Positions 49,225-61,001 of a stretch of 64,000 nt of DNA are shown in pieces. The DNA lies in NCBI GenBank assembly GCA_030144725.1, contig JASKMD010000030.1, positions 2,739,045 to 2,803,044 on the forward strand, read 5' to 3'. The stretch comes from Haematococcus lacustris (Eukaryota > Chlorophyta > Chlorophyceae > Chlamydomonadales > Haematococcaceae). Numbering within the stretch: the first letter of the stretch is position 1; every line of letters begins with the position of its first letter. The notes beneath the pieces were generated by a model that was not told the origin of the DNA, did no database searches, and saw only the letters and a program-made list of their open reading frames with translations. The translations under genes and the position numbers were made by a program.

Positions 49225-50939
49225 ATGGGTCGTCTCAGCAAACGCACCAAGGCCAACAGGGCCAATCTTGCTCGTGGGCATGCAGCAGTGGCAGCAACAA
49301 CAGCGGCAGCAGCAGCAGCAGCAGCATCAACAGCAACAGCTGCCACAGAGGCAGAAGGGGCCAGATCTGCCGCTGCCTTGCAAGTGTGCGAAGCAGAAGT
49401 GCAACGGTGTCTGCAAGCGCTGCAGCGGTCAGAGAACGAGGTGCAGGCCGTGCAAGTGGCTTTGCACCGCAGCCAAGCAGAACTTGCAGCTATGAAACAA
49501 GAGCTGTCAGCATGCCAAGCAGAGCGTGCAGCTACAAAACAAGAGCTGACAGCATCCCAAAGTAAGGTCAGAAGCATGGCAACCCAGCTGGCAGCCATGC
49601 GGGCCCAGCTAGTAACAGCGAAGTGGGCCATGCCCAAGGACGTGCGTGACAAAATGTCCTGGCTGCAACGCAATGAGGTGTCACTTTACACCTTGAAGCG
49701 CTGGCATGCCATGCGGGGTGCACCGCCATGCACACAAGCAGCCAGCCCAGCAACAGCCCTGAAGGCCCCCCCCCCCCCTTGCCACAAGGAGCGTAATGCT
49801 CTGACGGGAGCCTACACTGCAGCCTATGCATGCAGCAATGCGGCGCTGTTGACTTTGCCCAACGTGTCATGCCAGCAACTTGGCCCCCTGCGCACAGCTG
49901 TGGCGGCGGCAGAGTTCCCTGATGCCCCACCTCAACCTCAAGCTGGGCCTTCCACAGTACGTCGCCACCAGCTGATGCTCACTTGCGACATCCAACGCAC
50001 ATTCGAGGGTGAGTACCATGGGATGTTGCCATGTGGTGTTACCATGGGGTAGGCAAAGTGTACCTGCAACTTCCGCATCTCCTTCCTGCAATGGCGTCTT
50101 CCGATGCAACATATGCAGCCCACGCAGCCAGGAGGGTGTTGGAAGAGGATGCTGCAAACCGCAAGCAGTGGAAGGCTTGGGAGGAGCAACAGCAGGAGGA
50201 GGAGCGTCAACAAGATCACGGCAACCGCAAGCGCATGCGCCGGCCGTTACCACCCCAGTCATGCAACCCAGCAGAGTACGATCCGTTCAACACTGTATCC
50301 ATGTTCCGTGCCGACATCGAAGCCATGGCTGCCAACGAGGAATGCAGCCCACGACTCTTCATGCACTTGGTGCACTTCTTTGGGGCAGCGCCAACGTCCA
50401 ATGCGCATGTGGAGTCAGCCCTCCAACACGCCAAGCATGGACATGGCAGCAAGCAAGGGCAGGCAGCATTGCTAGGCACTGTCATCGCCAAGACTGACCC
50501 TGCATCATTCCGTACCATGGACGCCGTGGACCTCCAGCCACGGATGAAGGCCCTCCGGAAGGAACAACGTGACATGGAGCGCGCATCCGACGCCAAGACA
50601 GCAGTGGCACGAGCAGCACGCAAGGCGGTGATGGAGTCTTGCATGGTGGGGGGCAACAAGCAGCTGGTGCTCAACATTGGCACCGTCGCTAGCCTCGGCC
50701 AATTGAGAGCAGCTAGCAGCAGGCATCCTCGAGGAGCTGACTACAGTGCAACCACACTTGAAGAAGCTGCGGCCTTCACTTTGGCACAGTTGTGGGGCTA
50801 CATCAACTTCTACAAGATCCCACCCAAGCACCGACCAGCGCAAAAGACCTTGTTGCATAACCTTCGACGCTTTGTGAAGCAGCACATTGAGCCGCGTACC
50901 AAAGCAGCTCTTTCCTCAGGCCCAGGGGGTGTTGCCTAA
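49225..50939 (+). CDS. Transposon-encoded coiled-coil protein, 554 residues (copy 2)
   Basis: Exon 1 is 49225-50008 and exon 2 is 50059-50939, joined in phase 1 across a 50-nt GT-AG intron. The ATG (M-G-R-L-S-K-R-T-K) is chosen to match the copy 1 start; the frame stays open further upstream through the minisatellite. An Ala-rich segment is followed by a coiled coil (about residues 60-140), then K-D-V-R-D-K-M-S-W-L-Q-R-N-E-V-S-L and T-G-A-Y-T-A-A-Y, shared with copy 1. Exon 2 is charged (E-E-Q-Q-Q-E-E-E-R; K-R-M-R-R-P nuclear signal). It contains F-F-G-A-A-P-T-S-N-A-H-V-E-S-A, faintly like the S-N-A-x-x-E-R patch in hAT transposase C-termini. W-G-Y-I-N-F-Y-K-I-P-P-K-H-R lies near the end. A transposase remnant or accessory protein is possible; identity unproven. 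Confidence 0.6.
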
Positions 50940-52177
50940 GGCCACTCTCCCTTTTGGTAGTTATGTGATGCCTGGTGCTTGCTTGTGTAGCCTGGTCAAG
51001 CTATGGCAGCCATGTGCCATATTGTGCCATGTTATGTTGCGCCATGACGTGGTGCGGTGTGGTAGTACGGGGAGGGAGTGCAGTTGGACGTTGCAGTTGC
51101 CTGGGAAGGGTGCTTGCAATCCTGGTAGCTGTTAGCGATCAAGCTCATCTATTGTACCCAACCAATGTGGTATGCACGTCGTGGCATGCATGACACAAAC
51201 TGTCCCTAAAGCAAAGGCTCCTGCATGTTTACACATCCTTGGCTGCCCCCGCCTCCACTGCCTCTAACCATGCTAGTACAGGGACGTCAGGGCAAGGGGT
51301 TTGGCAGTGGCACCTGGGCCATGGCATCTTGGCACTGCATGCAAGTGGTCAACGTGGATGTGAAAAGTGGTGTTGCTTTGCTATGGAGTGTAGAGGCCTT
51401 GCCTTGCCATGGGGAGCGAGTCGGGCCAGGTGGGAGGGCATGGTGGGCGAGGGAGTGCATTTGGTGTTAGCACCGTGGACCGAACCACATGTCTCGGTGG
51501 TGATGTCCGAAACCGCTTTAGCGACAGAACGAAGAATGTGCATCTGCACACATGCTCTAGCTACAACGACTACGGGGCGTAGACAGCGAAACGAGCAGAA
51601 AAGGCGTGAGTATGAAGGGTCCCGCGGTCAGTTTGACTATCAGGCCAGATAGTCTACTGTAATCAAAGGTGAAGGGGGCACATAGTGTCTTGTTGAACCG
51701 CTAGAGCATACAACTACTCCGTCTTACGCGTGACAGCGCGAGCGACACAAAAGACGAGTGAAAGCTAATTGATGCTAAGAAGTATGCAGTTGTCCTAATC
51801 GCAGCATTAGTAGTGGTGTGGGTGCGTTAAAGAAGCATTTCAGCTTCTTAGGTTTTAAACTCGCAGTTCCGGCCATCGCAACACAAAGCGCGGTTGCACA
51901 CATACTTGCGTTTGCATCGTCACGGCATCATTAAGAAGGTCGAGAGTGGAGGAGGCGTGCATGGTGATATCTGCCCACAAAATGTATGCCAGGTTCACGC
52001 CCAGGTAGTGCATCATGTACACATTCGATAGAGCTTAGGACAGGCATCCCGTGTAGCCAAGCGAGTCCTCTACACAGTGGTGTGCTTCGATGCTTAATCG
52101 GCAACCTGAGCGAGAAATAAACCTCGTGTAAAGGACACACCCTTTTTTCATGAGAGTTGGGAGGCTCTGATCTTTGG

Positions 52178-53503
52178 CACCCCATCGGCTGGCTGCGGCC
52201 ACATATGCTTCCTTGCCCAGCAGCTTCCTCGATGCGGGGAGGCATAGGGCCGGCCAAGAGCTTCTTGAGCTCAGGCGATGCAAAGATGGTTGGGAGGTGT
52301 TGCAGGCAAGCAGGGGAAGGTAGGGCCCCACACGGTTTTCAGATGGGCACTAGCCAGCGCACCAGCCAGCGCATTCCATACGAAGCAAATAGTAGAGTTT
52401 TGGCAGGGAGCATAGCCACGAATCTGTAGAGATTTCCACTGGCGCCATGGCTAGGGCACGACCGGACTTGTTAATGTTAATGTTAAACCGTTTTGTTGGC
52501 CGCTTGGTCTTGATACGTTGGCCGCTTGGTCTTGATACGAGTCATTTCTTGCTGTCGTTCTGGTCGCGACACGTCAATGCACCCAGCGACACTATTCAGG
52601 CAGAAGTGGCCAGTGAGACGCAGTCCCAGGGTGGCTGTGGGGCAGGGGAGGGGTCAGGGAGCTGCTGCACACCTGCTGCTGGGGCTAGCAGAACGGGTAA
52701 ACCCAAAACATCAGGATGTTAATTTAACAGGTCGTGCTCTAGCCATGGCCCCATCCATTATGAGAAGGAGGTCTGTCTGCAGCGTACCGCCCAGAGGAGA
52801 AAAGGACTGAGGCTGCCTGCCTGACAAGCCACAGCCTCCCGGTGCTAAGTTGGGGCAGCAGCTGAGGCTGACATCCCGCGCCTGCTGTGACACATCATGC
52901 TGTCAGCTGGCTGCAAGGGGGTCCACACAGTAAAGAGGCCCATGGCACAATGAGTTGGGTTGCCATGCACTGCAAGGAGTACCCTGGCCTGGGCTGTAAG
53001 CGGGTGGTCAATTCTACTGCTGCTGCTGCTGCCAGCGTTGAAGCCTGGGATGAGGCATGCCTTACCGTGCCGGCAGTCAGGGCTACCACAGCCTGGAGGA
53101 ATGCACTGAAGGGCAGGCAGCACGCAGCAGGCCCCCAGGGTGCAGTTGGGAGTAGAGGTGTTGAAGCTGTGTGGCTGCTGTAAGGAGTGTTGCTGGCTGC
53201 CTGCTCCTCCCAATGCAACGCCGGCCGTGGCCACTCTGTGGAATTAATCATGCTGCCCACACCTGGCGGCTGGGTGACATGTCAGAGGTGAAAGCGGCCA
53301 TCAAGGACAATGAGAGAGGGGGTGGCGGGCTCGCAAGCCCGTGGTTGCCCACTCACCCACCCACTGAGGTATGTCCCCCTGACTGCTGTAGGCAAGGGTT
53401 GAAGAGACTGATGGGTGTCATCCAGTGTCGGTTACCCCACACTGGGATGTGGAGGTACACCGGGCGGTACACTGGGTCACTGGGGAGAGTGTAGGGGCGC
53501 TGG
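52178..53503. other. Repeat-rich spacer with Fanzor scrap and a dispersed 100-bp repeat
   Basis: At 52,973-53,015 the plus strand reads C-K-E-Y-P-G-L-G-C-K-R-V-V, a scrap of a Fanzor tail. At 53,065-53,165, GTGCCGGCAGTCAGGGCT and the following ~90 bp match 15,134-15,228 in the TPR gene. GCCGCTTGGTCTTGATACG is doubled near 52,500. No gene. Confidence 0.55.
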
Positions 53504-55482
53504 GGTCAGGTCAGGTCAGGTCAGGTCAGGTCAGGTCAGGTCAGGTCAGGTCAGGTCAGGTCAGGTCAGGTCAGGTCAGGTCAGGTCAGGTCAGGTCAGG
53601 TCAGGTCAGGTCAGGTCAGGTCAGGTCAGGTCAGGTCAGGTCAGGTCAGGTCAGGTCAGGTCAGGTCAGGTCAGGTCAGGTCAGGTCAGGTCAGGTCAGG
53701 TCAGGTCAGGTCAGGTCAGGTCAGGTCAGGTCAGGTCAGGTCAGGTCAGGTCAGGTCAGGTCAGGTCAGGTCAGGTCAGGTCAGGTCAGGTCAGGTCAGG
53801 TCAGGTCAGGTCAGGTCAGGTCAGGTCAGGTCAGGTCAGGTCAGGTCAGGTCAGGTCAGGTCAGGTCAGGTCAGGTCAGGTCAGGTCAGGTCAGGTCAGG
53901 TCAGGTCAGGTCAGGTCAGGTCAGGTCAGGTCAGGTCAGGTCAGGTCAGGTCAGGTCAGGTCAGGTCAGGTCAGGTCAGGTCAGGTCAGGTCAGGTCAGG
54001 TCAGGTCAGGTCAGGTCAGGTCAGGTCAGGTCAGGTCAGGTCAGGTCAGGTCAGGTCAGGTCAGGTCAGGTCAGGTCAGGTCAGGTCAGGTCAGGTCAGG
54101 TCAGGTCAGGTCAGGTCAGGTCAGGTCAGGTCAGGTCAGGTCAGGTCAGGTCAGGTCAGGTCAGGTCAGGTCAGGTCAGGTCAGGTCAGGTCAGGTCAGG
54201 TCAGGTCAGGTCAGGTCAGGTCAGGTCAGGTCAGGTCAGGTCAGGTCAGGTCAGGTCAGGTCAGGTCAGGTCAGGTCAGGTCAGGTCAGGTCAGGTCAGG
54301 TCAGGTCAGGTCAGGTCAGGTCAGGTCAGGTCAGGTCAGGTCAGGTCAGGTCAGGTCAGGTCAGGTCAGGTCAGGTCAGGTCAGGTCAGGTCAGGTCAGG
54401 TCAGGTCAGGTCAGGTCAGGTCAGGTCAGGTCAGGTCAGGTCAGGTCAGGTCAGGTCAGGTCAGGTCAGGTCAGGTCAGGTCAGGTCAGGTCAGGTCAGG
54501 TCAGGTCAGGTCAGGTCAGGTCAGGTCAGGTCAGGTCAGGTCAGGTCAGGTCAGGTCAGGTCAGGTCAGGTCAGGTCAGGTCAGGTCAGGTCAGGTCAGG
54601 TCAGGTCAGGTCAGGTCAGGTCAGGTCAGGTCAGGTCAGGTCAGGTCAGGTCAGGTCAGGTCAGGTCAGGTCAGGTCAGGTCAGGTCAGGTCAGGTCAGG
54701 TCAGGTCAGGTCAGGTCAGGTCAGGTCAGGTCAGGTCAGGTCAGGTCAGGTCAGGTCAGGTCAGGTCAGGTCAGGTCAGGTCAGGTCAGGTCAGGTCAGG
54801 TCAGGTCAGGTCAGGTCAGGTCAGGTCAGGTCAGGTCAGGTCAGGTCAGGTCAGGTCAGGTCAGGTCAGGTCAGGTCAGGTCAGGTCAGGTCAGGTCAGG
54901 TCAGGTCAGGTCAGGTCAGGTCAGGTCAGGTCAGGTCAGGTCAGGTCAGGTCAGGTCAGGTCAGGTCAGGTCAGGTCAGGTCAGGTCAGGTCAGGTCAGG
55001 TCAGGTCAGGTCAGGTCAGGTCAGGTCAGGTCAGGTCAGGTCAGGTCAGGTCAGGTCAGGTCAGGTCAGGTCAGGTCAGGTCAGGTCAGGTCAGGTCAGG
55101 TCAGGTCAGGTCAGGTCAGGTCAGGTCAGGTCAGGTCAGGTCAGGTCAGGTCAGGTCAGGTCAGGTCAGGTCAGGTCAGGTCAGGTCAGGTCAGGTCAGG
55201 TCAGGTCAGGTCAGGTCAGGTCAGGTCAGGTCAGGTCAGGTCAGGTCAGGTCAGGTCAGGTCAGGTCAGGTCAGGTCAGGTCAGGTCAGGTCAGGTCAGG
55301 TCAGGTCAGGTCAGGTCAGGTCAGGTCAGGTCAGGTCAGGTCAGGTCAGGTCAGGTCAGGTCAGGTCAGGTCAGGTCAGGTCAGGTCAGGTCAGGTCAGG
55401 TCAGGTCAGGTCAGGTCAGGTCAGGTCAGGTCAGGTCAGGTCAGGTCAGGTCAGGTCAGGTCAGGTCAGGTCAGGTCAGGTC
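53504..55482 (+). repeat. (GGTCA)n pentanucleotide array, about 2 kb
   Basis: Perfect array ending in a 500-N gap. Same motif and strand as 4983-7303. Long ORFs across it are spurious. Confidence 0.98.
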
Positions 55483-55982
55483 NNNNNNNNNNNNNNNNNN
55501 NNNNNNNNNNNNNNNNNNNNNNNNNNNNNNNNNNNNNNNNNNNNNNNNNNNNNNNNNNNNNNNNNNNNNNNNNNNNNNNNNNNNNNNNNNNNNNNNNNNN
55601 NNNNNNNNNNNNNNNNNNNNNNNNNNNNNNNNNNNNNNNNNNNNNNNNNNNNNNNNNNNNNNNNNNNNNNNNNNNNNNNNNNNNNNNNNNNNNNNNNNNN
55701 NNNNNNNNNNNNNNNNNNNNNNNNNNNNNNNNNNNNNNNNNNNNNNNNNNNNNNNNNNNNNNNNNNNNNNNNNNNNNNNNNNNNNNNNNNNNNNNNNNNN
55801 NNNNNNNNNNNNNNNNNNNNNNNNNNNNNNNNNNNNNNNNNNNNNNNNNNNNNNNNNNNNNNNNNNNNNNNNNNNNNNNNNNNNNNNNNNNNNNNNNNNN
55901 NNNNNNNNNNNNNNNNNNNNNNNNNNNNNNNNNNNNNNNNNNNNNNNNNNNNNNNNNNNNNNNNNNNNNNNNNNNNNNNNNN
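55483..55982. other. Assembly gap, 500 N
   Basis: Nominal gap at the end of the pentamer array. Confidence 0.99.
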
Positions 55983-56597
55983 TCCACGATATGCGCCTAA
56001 GGAGAGCGGTTGATGGGCGGCGGCTCACCATAGAAACGTGCCTTGGAACTGCGCAGTTAGAAATCAAACCATACACCCTAATGTGTTGGGCTTGTCGATG
56101 ACAGTGGTTGTGTCAGTTGCGTTGCCCACTTGTGTTGCCCTGTTGTAAGCCTTGCCACTGCCGTGCACACCGCCGACTTCAACAGGCCAGTATAGGCGCA
56201 GGACCTGTAGGGTATCGTCACTTCATATTGAGGAGCTCCATTGCAATGCAGCTATCGGTGTGGGCATTGGTTTGGCAGATCTTTACTAGCACTTACAAGT
56301 ACGAACACTTGTACACACATATTACTACTGCTGATGTGCATTTCTGTCTATGTACAATGTCACTCACTCGCTCACACATAACAGTGAACACACCGTCTAT
56401 CATCAAGCCTGTCTACCACGCCACTCTACGAACATCATCATAGTCAAGGTCACAACTGCTTAAACTGCCAGGCTGCTTGAGCATGTCAAGCATCACATGG
56501 CCAGAATCTGCTCACTGCAAAAAGCATGCCATGCATGCATGGCACACAGACTGCTGAATACGGTGTGCCCCATGTCCCTTAAACTTGGGGGCACGCC
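55983..56597. other. Intergenic, IMP3 3' side
   Basis: Nothing recognised. An ATGCATGC-rich spot occurs near 56,530. Confidence 0.4.
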
Positions 56598-57495
56598 TCA
56601 CTGCAGCAAGTCGTAGTCATCCAGCTTGTCGTTGTAGGCCAAGACCTTGCGTTTGATTTTGCTGGTGTCCACCCAGGTCACAAAGTCCTCCATGGAGCGG
56701 GTCACATGGAAGGCTGGTTCAGTGACGGTCTCTGGCCCCACCCGTACATGACCCTGACAGACAGGCATTAGATAGGCATTGCAGCATGAGCTGATTGAGG
56801 GTGCTAACCTAAGGATACCCGGCTGCAGATGCAGAGACAGGTCCCCATGGCAGGGCCCCAAGTGGACCAACTGGCAGCTTGCATGACTTGTACTTTTGGC
56901 TGTCCAGCTGGGCACTGGGTGTGGTGCTGGCTAGTCAAGTGGGGTATCTGTGGCATACCTGCTCTATGAATGTGCAAGCCTCTTTTATTGTTTCGGCCAT
57001 CTTCAAGCGAACCATAATTACTGCCAGTCGTCTTCTGCAGAACGCTGCAGTGGCAAGCTTCTCACACTGGACCAAGCTCTTCTTCATGGGCAGCACCCCC
57101 ATGTTGAACAGCCTGCAGCCAAGTGGCAAGGACTGCTTGAGGTACACATTAGTCATGGCTGCTGCACATGCTGCTCCGCTGCACACTTGTCGAGCACCAG
57201 GTCAGTAAGCTCAATGCGGGTTCCATCTTGAGCATCAAGTTGCCGAAGCATGTGCGTCAGCTTGGTGACAAGGCCACAAATCTTGTTATACTTCTTGTAG
57301 TCATCACGGTCTTGTATGTGGTATCGCCGCAGGACCTGTCGCCGCAGACAGGCAAACCCTGGTGGCTGCGGCTGTAAAGTGCATCGCAAATGCTTTGCCA
57401 CCCACTTGCAGCTCGCGCAAGCTCCCCTCGCGCTTCCATTTCAGAAAGTCAACTTTCTTGAGCAGCTTCTTCTCGTGGTGCTTGAGCTCTCGCAT
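56598..57495 (-). CDS. IMP3: U3 small nucleolar ribonucleoprotein IMP3
   Basis: Four exons (57495-57406, 57335-57187, 57112-56959, 56753-56598) join to 182 residues, close to the ~184 of animal IMP3. The start [17 protein letters not shown] matches the family N-terminus. [16 protein letters not shown], then A-A-F-C-R-R-R-L-A with the S4-like RNA-binding fold, follow. The end is [22 protein letters not shown] and [11 protein letters not shown]3 works with MPP10 and IMP4 in the nucleolar SSU processome, helping the U3 snoRNA pair with pre-18S rRNA. All splice borders are GT-AG. The gene appears intact. Confidence 0.95.
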
Positions 57496-57904
57496 TGTCG
57501 ACACCGGCTCTGCTGCCCTGATAGCTTGCCCGGCTGCCCAAGGTTGCATGGGCAATCGTGCATGACATGGTGGGGAAAGGGCTTACGGAGCCAACTAGCT
57601 CATCGGTGACATCGTAGCAGCCAGTTTCCCGTATTCATAGGCAGTAGCCTAGTTCATCAATCCACAAGTGACTCAGTTGCATTTGCATGAGTTTGTGGGG
57701 GCAGTCTTGTTACAATGTTTTTGCTGAGCCTCTTACCCCCCATGGTAATGGCTTGGGCTTGGAGGGTACGGGAGGAAAGGGAGCAGGCAGCGAGCAAGGG
57801 AGCGGATGGGTGGGCTGGGAGGGGGTGGGCTGCGAGGGGGAAGGCTGGGAGGGGGTGGGTTGGAGGGGGAAGGCTGGGAGAGGTGGGCTGGGAGGGGTGG
57901 GATG

Positions 57905-58014
57905 GGATCTCGCCGCTGTGATTTGTTCGCGGGCACATGTGGCAGTACGCGAGCAAAGAATGCAATGGATTGCGCTAATGGTCAGATAACGCGGATTAGT
58001 TTGCAGCTACCAAT
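57905..58014 (+). repeat. 110-bp dispersed repeat, copy 1
   Basis: ATCTCGCCGCTGTGATTTGT, then CGGGCACATGTGGCAGTACG, to GCAGCTACCAATG. Matches 59,862-59,970 at roughly 90%. Confidence 0.9.
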
Positions 58015-58663
58015 GGTCACCCCCGCCATTGGTTGCACCCCCGTGGCTCAAGAGATAAAAACTTTCGCATTTCTGCACGGATGAGGCCGCCGACTCGTGC
58101 GATGAGCCGCTTATGGCCTGACTAGAGTGCGGTCAGCCCCAGCGGTTTGCCGGGTGGCTGGCCCCCAACACGCGACGTGTTCTGGCGCCACGCAGGCACT
58201 CATAGCAGCCGCTGTAGGCAGCTTGGACCCAGCGCGGCGTGAACGGCGCATCCAAACTAATTTTAAACCAGCATGCAACAGCGCTTTAAATCGCATTCTT
58301 CAACTCAGGATCAGCTGTGACACTCCTGAGAAAATGTTCGAATGGGCCAGCATGGGCCAGCATGGGCCAACCAAGCCACCGCGTGCCGCGATTTTTGCAC
58401 CCGCTCGCTGCATAGGTCAAGTCAGGCCTGTCCCTTGATTATTCCTTGCGCCCGCCAAAGTCGACCCCTTGATGCCAAGCTTGTTTGGGTCATAGCTAGA
58501 AGTCCCGAAGTCCTTATTTGAGCCCCACCTAGCCCCGTGCTTGAGTCGCGAACTTTTGCCGAACGTTTTGTCGTCGGCCGTCCTGCTGGGTTAGCTGCAA
58601 GTAAGAACACTTGGCATTGGCTTCACTGCGTAGCCGAAAAAGACTGCGGGCCCCGGTCTAGCC

Positions 58664-58985
58664 TCAGGTGTTCCCAACTAACAGAAAATGTCAGGAAACT
58701 GACCCTTGGCAGTCGGACGGCTGTAACTCTGCACTCATTGCGCCAAATAATATGCTAGATGATTCACAATGTAGCCAACCCGGCCAGCTACCTTTCACCC
58801 ATCCAGAATAGTTTTACACTCACTAGGTCGTGCACTCAGGCGCCCCCAACTAACAGAAAACCTACCCCTGGTAGTAGGACGGCTGTAACTTTGCACCCAC
58901 TGCGCCAAATGTTATGCAAGTTGATTCACAATGTAGCCAACCCAGCCAGCTACCTTTCACCCACTTTATAAAACTATCCACTCAG
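58664..58985 (+). repeat. Imperfect tandem duplication, about 165-bp unit
   Basis: Two successive units share CCCAACTAACAGAAAA, GGACGGCTGTAACT, TTGATTCACAATGTAGCCAA-like sequence and GCCAGCTACCTTTCACCCA. Confidence 0.88.
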
Positions 58986-59861
58986 TGAGCCGTGCAGTGC
59001 AAAGCATCAAAGTTAGTGATTCAAATTTGAGCCGTAGCGGAGCATGCAGTCATCGCTGCGACCGCCCGCGTCGCTTAGGCTGCTCAACATGAGCATGCGC
59101 GTCGGCGGCAGCAGTCGGATCGGAAAGCGGTTGCAGCGATGTGGCACTGAGCCCACCTCCTCCCCATACCTGGAGGGCAATGCCACAGCTCGACCATTGG
59201 GACTTACAGGATGCTACTTACTAGGTTAAGCTCATCTACGACATTGCTACAAACGCTCATACTCAGCTAAGCCAAAAGCTCACTTTGGTCTGTGACCCCC
59301 AACTCCCTTAGCCGATCTCAGGGCCAGGGCCATGCAGTCAGTCACACTACTCCACACCATGACCGAGTTTGGACTCGGCTCCTCTGAGAGTTACACTCCC
59401 CTACATGCCATCCACCTGCGTGCAAAGTTTCATAGCTCAACTGCCACCCCACAGCCCCGTAGCCCTGATTCTGCTTGGAGAACATGATGTCACTTTGAAG
59501 ATGTCAAACTGATATAGGCCTGGGCTGTTTAACGTGCGGTTTGTTCTAATAAATGCGCCAAGGGGTCAAGAACAAACATTTCATAGCCATTTTTCTCTGG
59601 GTGCAGCGGGTGCAACATAGTGGAGGACACAGTGGAGGAGGGGGGGTGTATGCCGGTGATACCTTAGTGTGCGCCGACCAGAATGGTGTATTCGACGGAA
59701 GCGAGTATGAAACAATGTTTCATTCACCCCGTCTAGGCGCCCTGCACGCCCGGCAGGCATCGCGTTGGGTGTCGGCCGGACATTCCATTTGTGCACAATC
59801 AGCTCACTGCGCTAGGCAGATGGGGTCACAGGGATGTGGCTCACCGTGCCAAGGGGACCCA

Positions 59862-59970
59862 TCTCGCCGCTGTGATTTGTTCGCGGGCACATGTGGCAGT
59901 ACGCGAGCAAGAAATGCAATGGCTTGCGCTGATGGTCAGATGACGCGCGTTGCTTTGCAGCTACCAATGT
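59862..59970 (+). repeat. 110-bp dispersed repeat, copy 2
   Basis: Partner of 57,905-58,014; ends about 330 bp before the first ORF of the retroelement-like unit. Confidence 0.9.
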
Positions 59971-60302
59971 GACAAACGCTATCGAAAACGATGCAGTATT
60001 GAGAGAGTACTTGCATGCATATTACCAACCCCATGTTGGGAGCGTGTAGCGAACGGCTCCTCGAAGCCTAGCTCGCCTCACGGTACTTCCGTACTGCAGT
60101 GTGACATGGTGGGCGAAAGGGGCAGGTGGGCCTTCGTGCACACCTGCTTCAGAGGTTCGACTCCTCGGGGGAAACGTTCTAAACCCTGGCCGTGTCATGC
60201 TGTGGGAAAGAAGGTAGTTATCGGTTGTCGGCGCTGCTCTTAGCACGCTACATTTTGGTTTCCGACCGACGTTGCTACTAACGCCACTTTCTCCCTAAGC
60301 AA

Positions 60303-61001
60303 ATGACTGCCAACAAGGAGCCTCCTCCTGGAGGAGACAAACGATCGGAGCGTCCTGCACCTGGGAGCCAAACTCCTGGCTCCCCGCCCCCAGCGACTCC
60401 AAACGCCACTCCTGGTGTTCCAGCAGCGGTTCCTGCTGCGGCTGGGGCGCCAACTACTGGCACGACGGTGTCTATCACCCACCCTGTTCTTCCTGTGCCT
60501 ATCACAAGCCCCGCCTTCGCGGAAATCGAGAGGGTTACTGGTCTACCACCCGCTCAGGCGATGGATCTGCTGAAGAACGTCCTGCAGACTCTGAACGCCA
60601 TGACCTCCGCTCGGCCTTCAGCTGGCCCAGCACCTTCGGCTGTGGCAGCTCCTGGGATCGCTCCGCTTTCTTATGCAGGAGCCCTGACAGCTGCCCCGAT
60701 CCTGCCTGAAACTGGCACTTCTGCAGCTGCTGCACAAGCTGACGAGATTCAGAGGCTTCGCCAGCAGCTGGTGGGAGCGAATGCGAACCTTCAGGCGTCT
60801 CAGAACGAAGCTGTCCGGATCCGAGCGGAGCTCTCTGAGATGGAGCGTCTCCAGGGCCTGCAGAATGCTCTGGTGAGTGGAGAGCAGACTGTGGCAGACA
60901 TACGCAACCAGTACTCGCAGTCAGCTCGTCCTGCTGTGAATGGTAGCAGTGGCACTTCAAGCTACATGCCGCTCAGCCCCACCACCACCTGCCAGCCCTG
61001 A
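60303..61001 (+). CDS. ORF1: Pro-rich coiled-coil protein, 232 residues
   Basis: ATG start (M-T-A-N-K-E-P-P-P-G-G-D-K). Residues 1-75 are Pro/Ala/Thr-rich. A helical motif follows (F-A-E-I-E-R-V-T-G-L-P-P-A-Q-A-M-D-L-L), then S-Y-A-G-A-L, then a coiled coil (about residues 145-205, with I-Q-R-L-R-Q-Q-L and A-E-L-S-E-M-E-R-L). This layout fits the ORF1/gag-like chaperone of LINE elements, which coats the element RNA, but there is no zinc knuckle. Its last ~16 codons run into the first unit of the 114-bp repeat in a different frame from ORF2. The ORFs overlap by 55 nt (60947-61001), ORF2 lying in the -1 frame. Confidence 0.6.
   Translation: MTANKEPPPGGDKRSERPAPGSQTPGSPPPATPNATPGVPAAVPAAAGAPTTGTTVSITHPVLPVPITSPAFAEIERVTGLPPAQAMDLLKNVLQTLNAMTSARPSAGPAPSAVAAPGIAPLSYAGALTAAPILPETGTSAAAAQADEIQRLRQQLVGANANLQASQNEAVRIRAELSEMERLQGLQNALVSGEQTVADIRNQYSQSARPAVNGSSGTSSYMPLSPTTTCQP

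Larger units (their letters stand above)
48150..52170 (+). mobile_element. TIR DNA transposon, copy 2 (4,021 bp, longer copy)
   Basis: The left end TCAGATCCTCCCAACTCTGA pairs with the reverse-complemented right end TCAGAGCCTCCCAACTCTCA, two mismatches in 20. It is flanked by TCTTTGG at 48,143-48,149 and 52,171-52,177, a perfect 7-bp target duplication. The right ~1 kb aligns with copy 1. It encodes a 554-residue protein from two exons. That protein has no obvious complete transposase core, so the element may depend on a partner elsewhere. Confidence 0.88.
57496..60302. other. Gene-free 2.8 kb with two pairs of repeats
   Basis: No gene supported. It includes a GGGAAGGCTGGGAGG-type purine minisatellite near 57,790-57,900 and the repeats listed separately at 57,905, 58,664 and 59,862. 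A T-loop-like GGTTCGACTCC occurs near 60,152 without a full cloverleaf. Confidence 0.5.

Noticed and set aside
48543..49673. Minus-strand Gly/Arg/Ala-rich ORF of 376 codons
   Set aside because: Shadow of the 12-bp minisatellite and of the plus-strand coiled-coil gene.
53415..56013. Two overlapping ORFs of about 860 codons
   Set aside because: Same pentamer artefact running into an N gap.
60130..60180. tRNA-like 3' half (GGTTCGACTCC) with a nearby GCAGGTG/CACCTGC hairpin
   Set aside because: No acceptor stem, D-arm or anticodon arm of correct spacing could be built.
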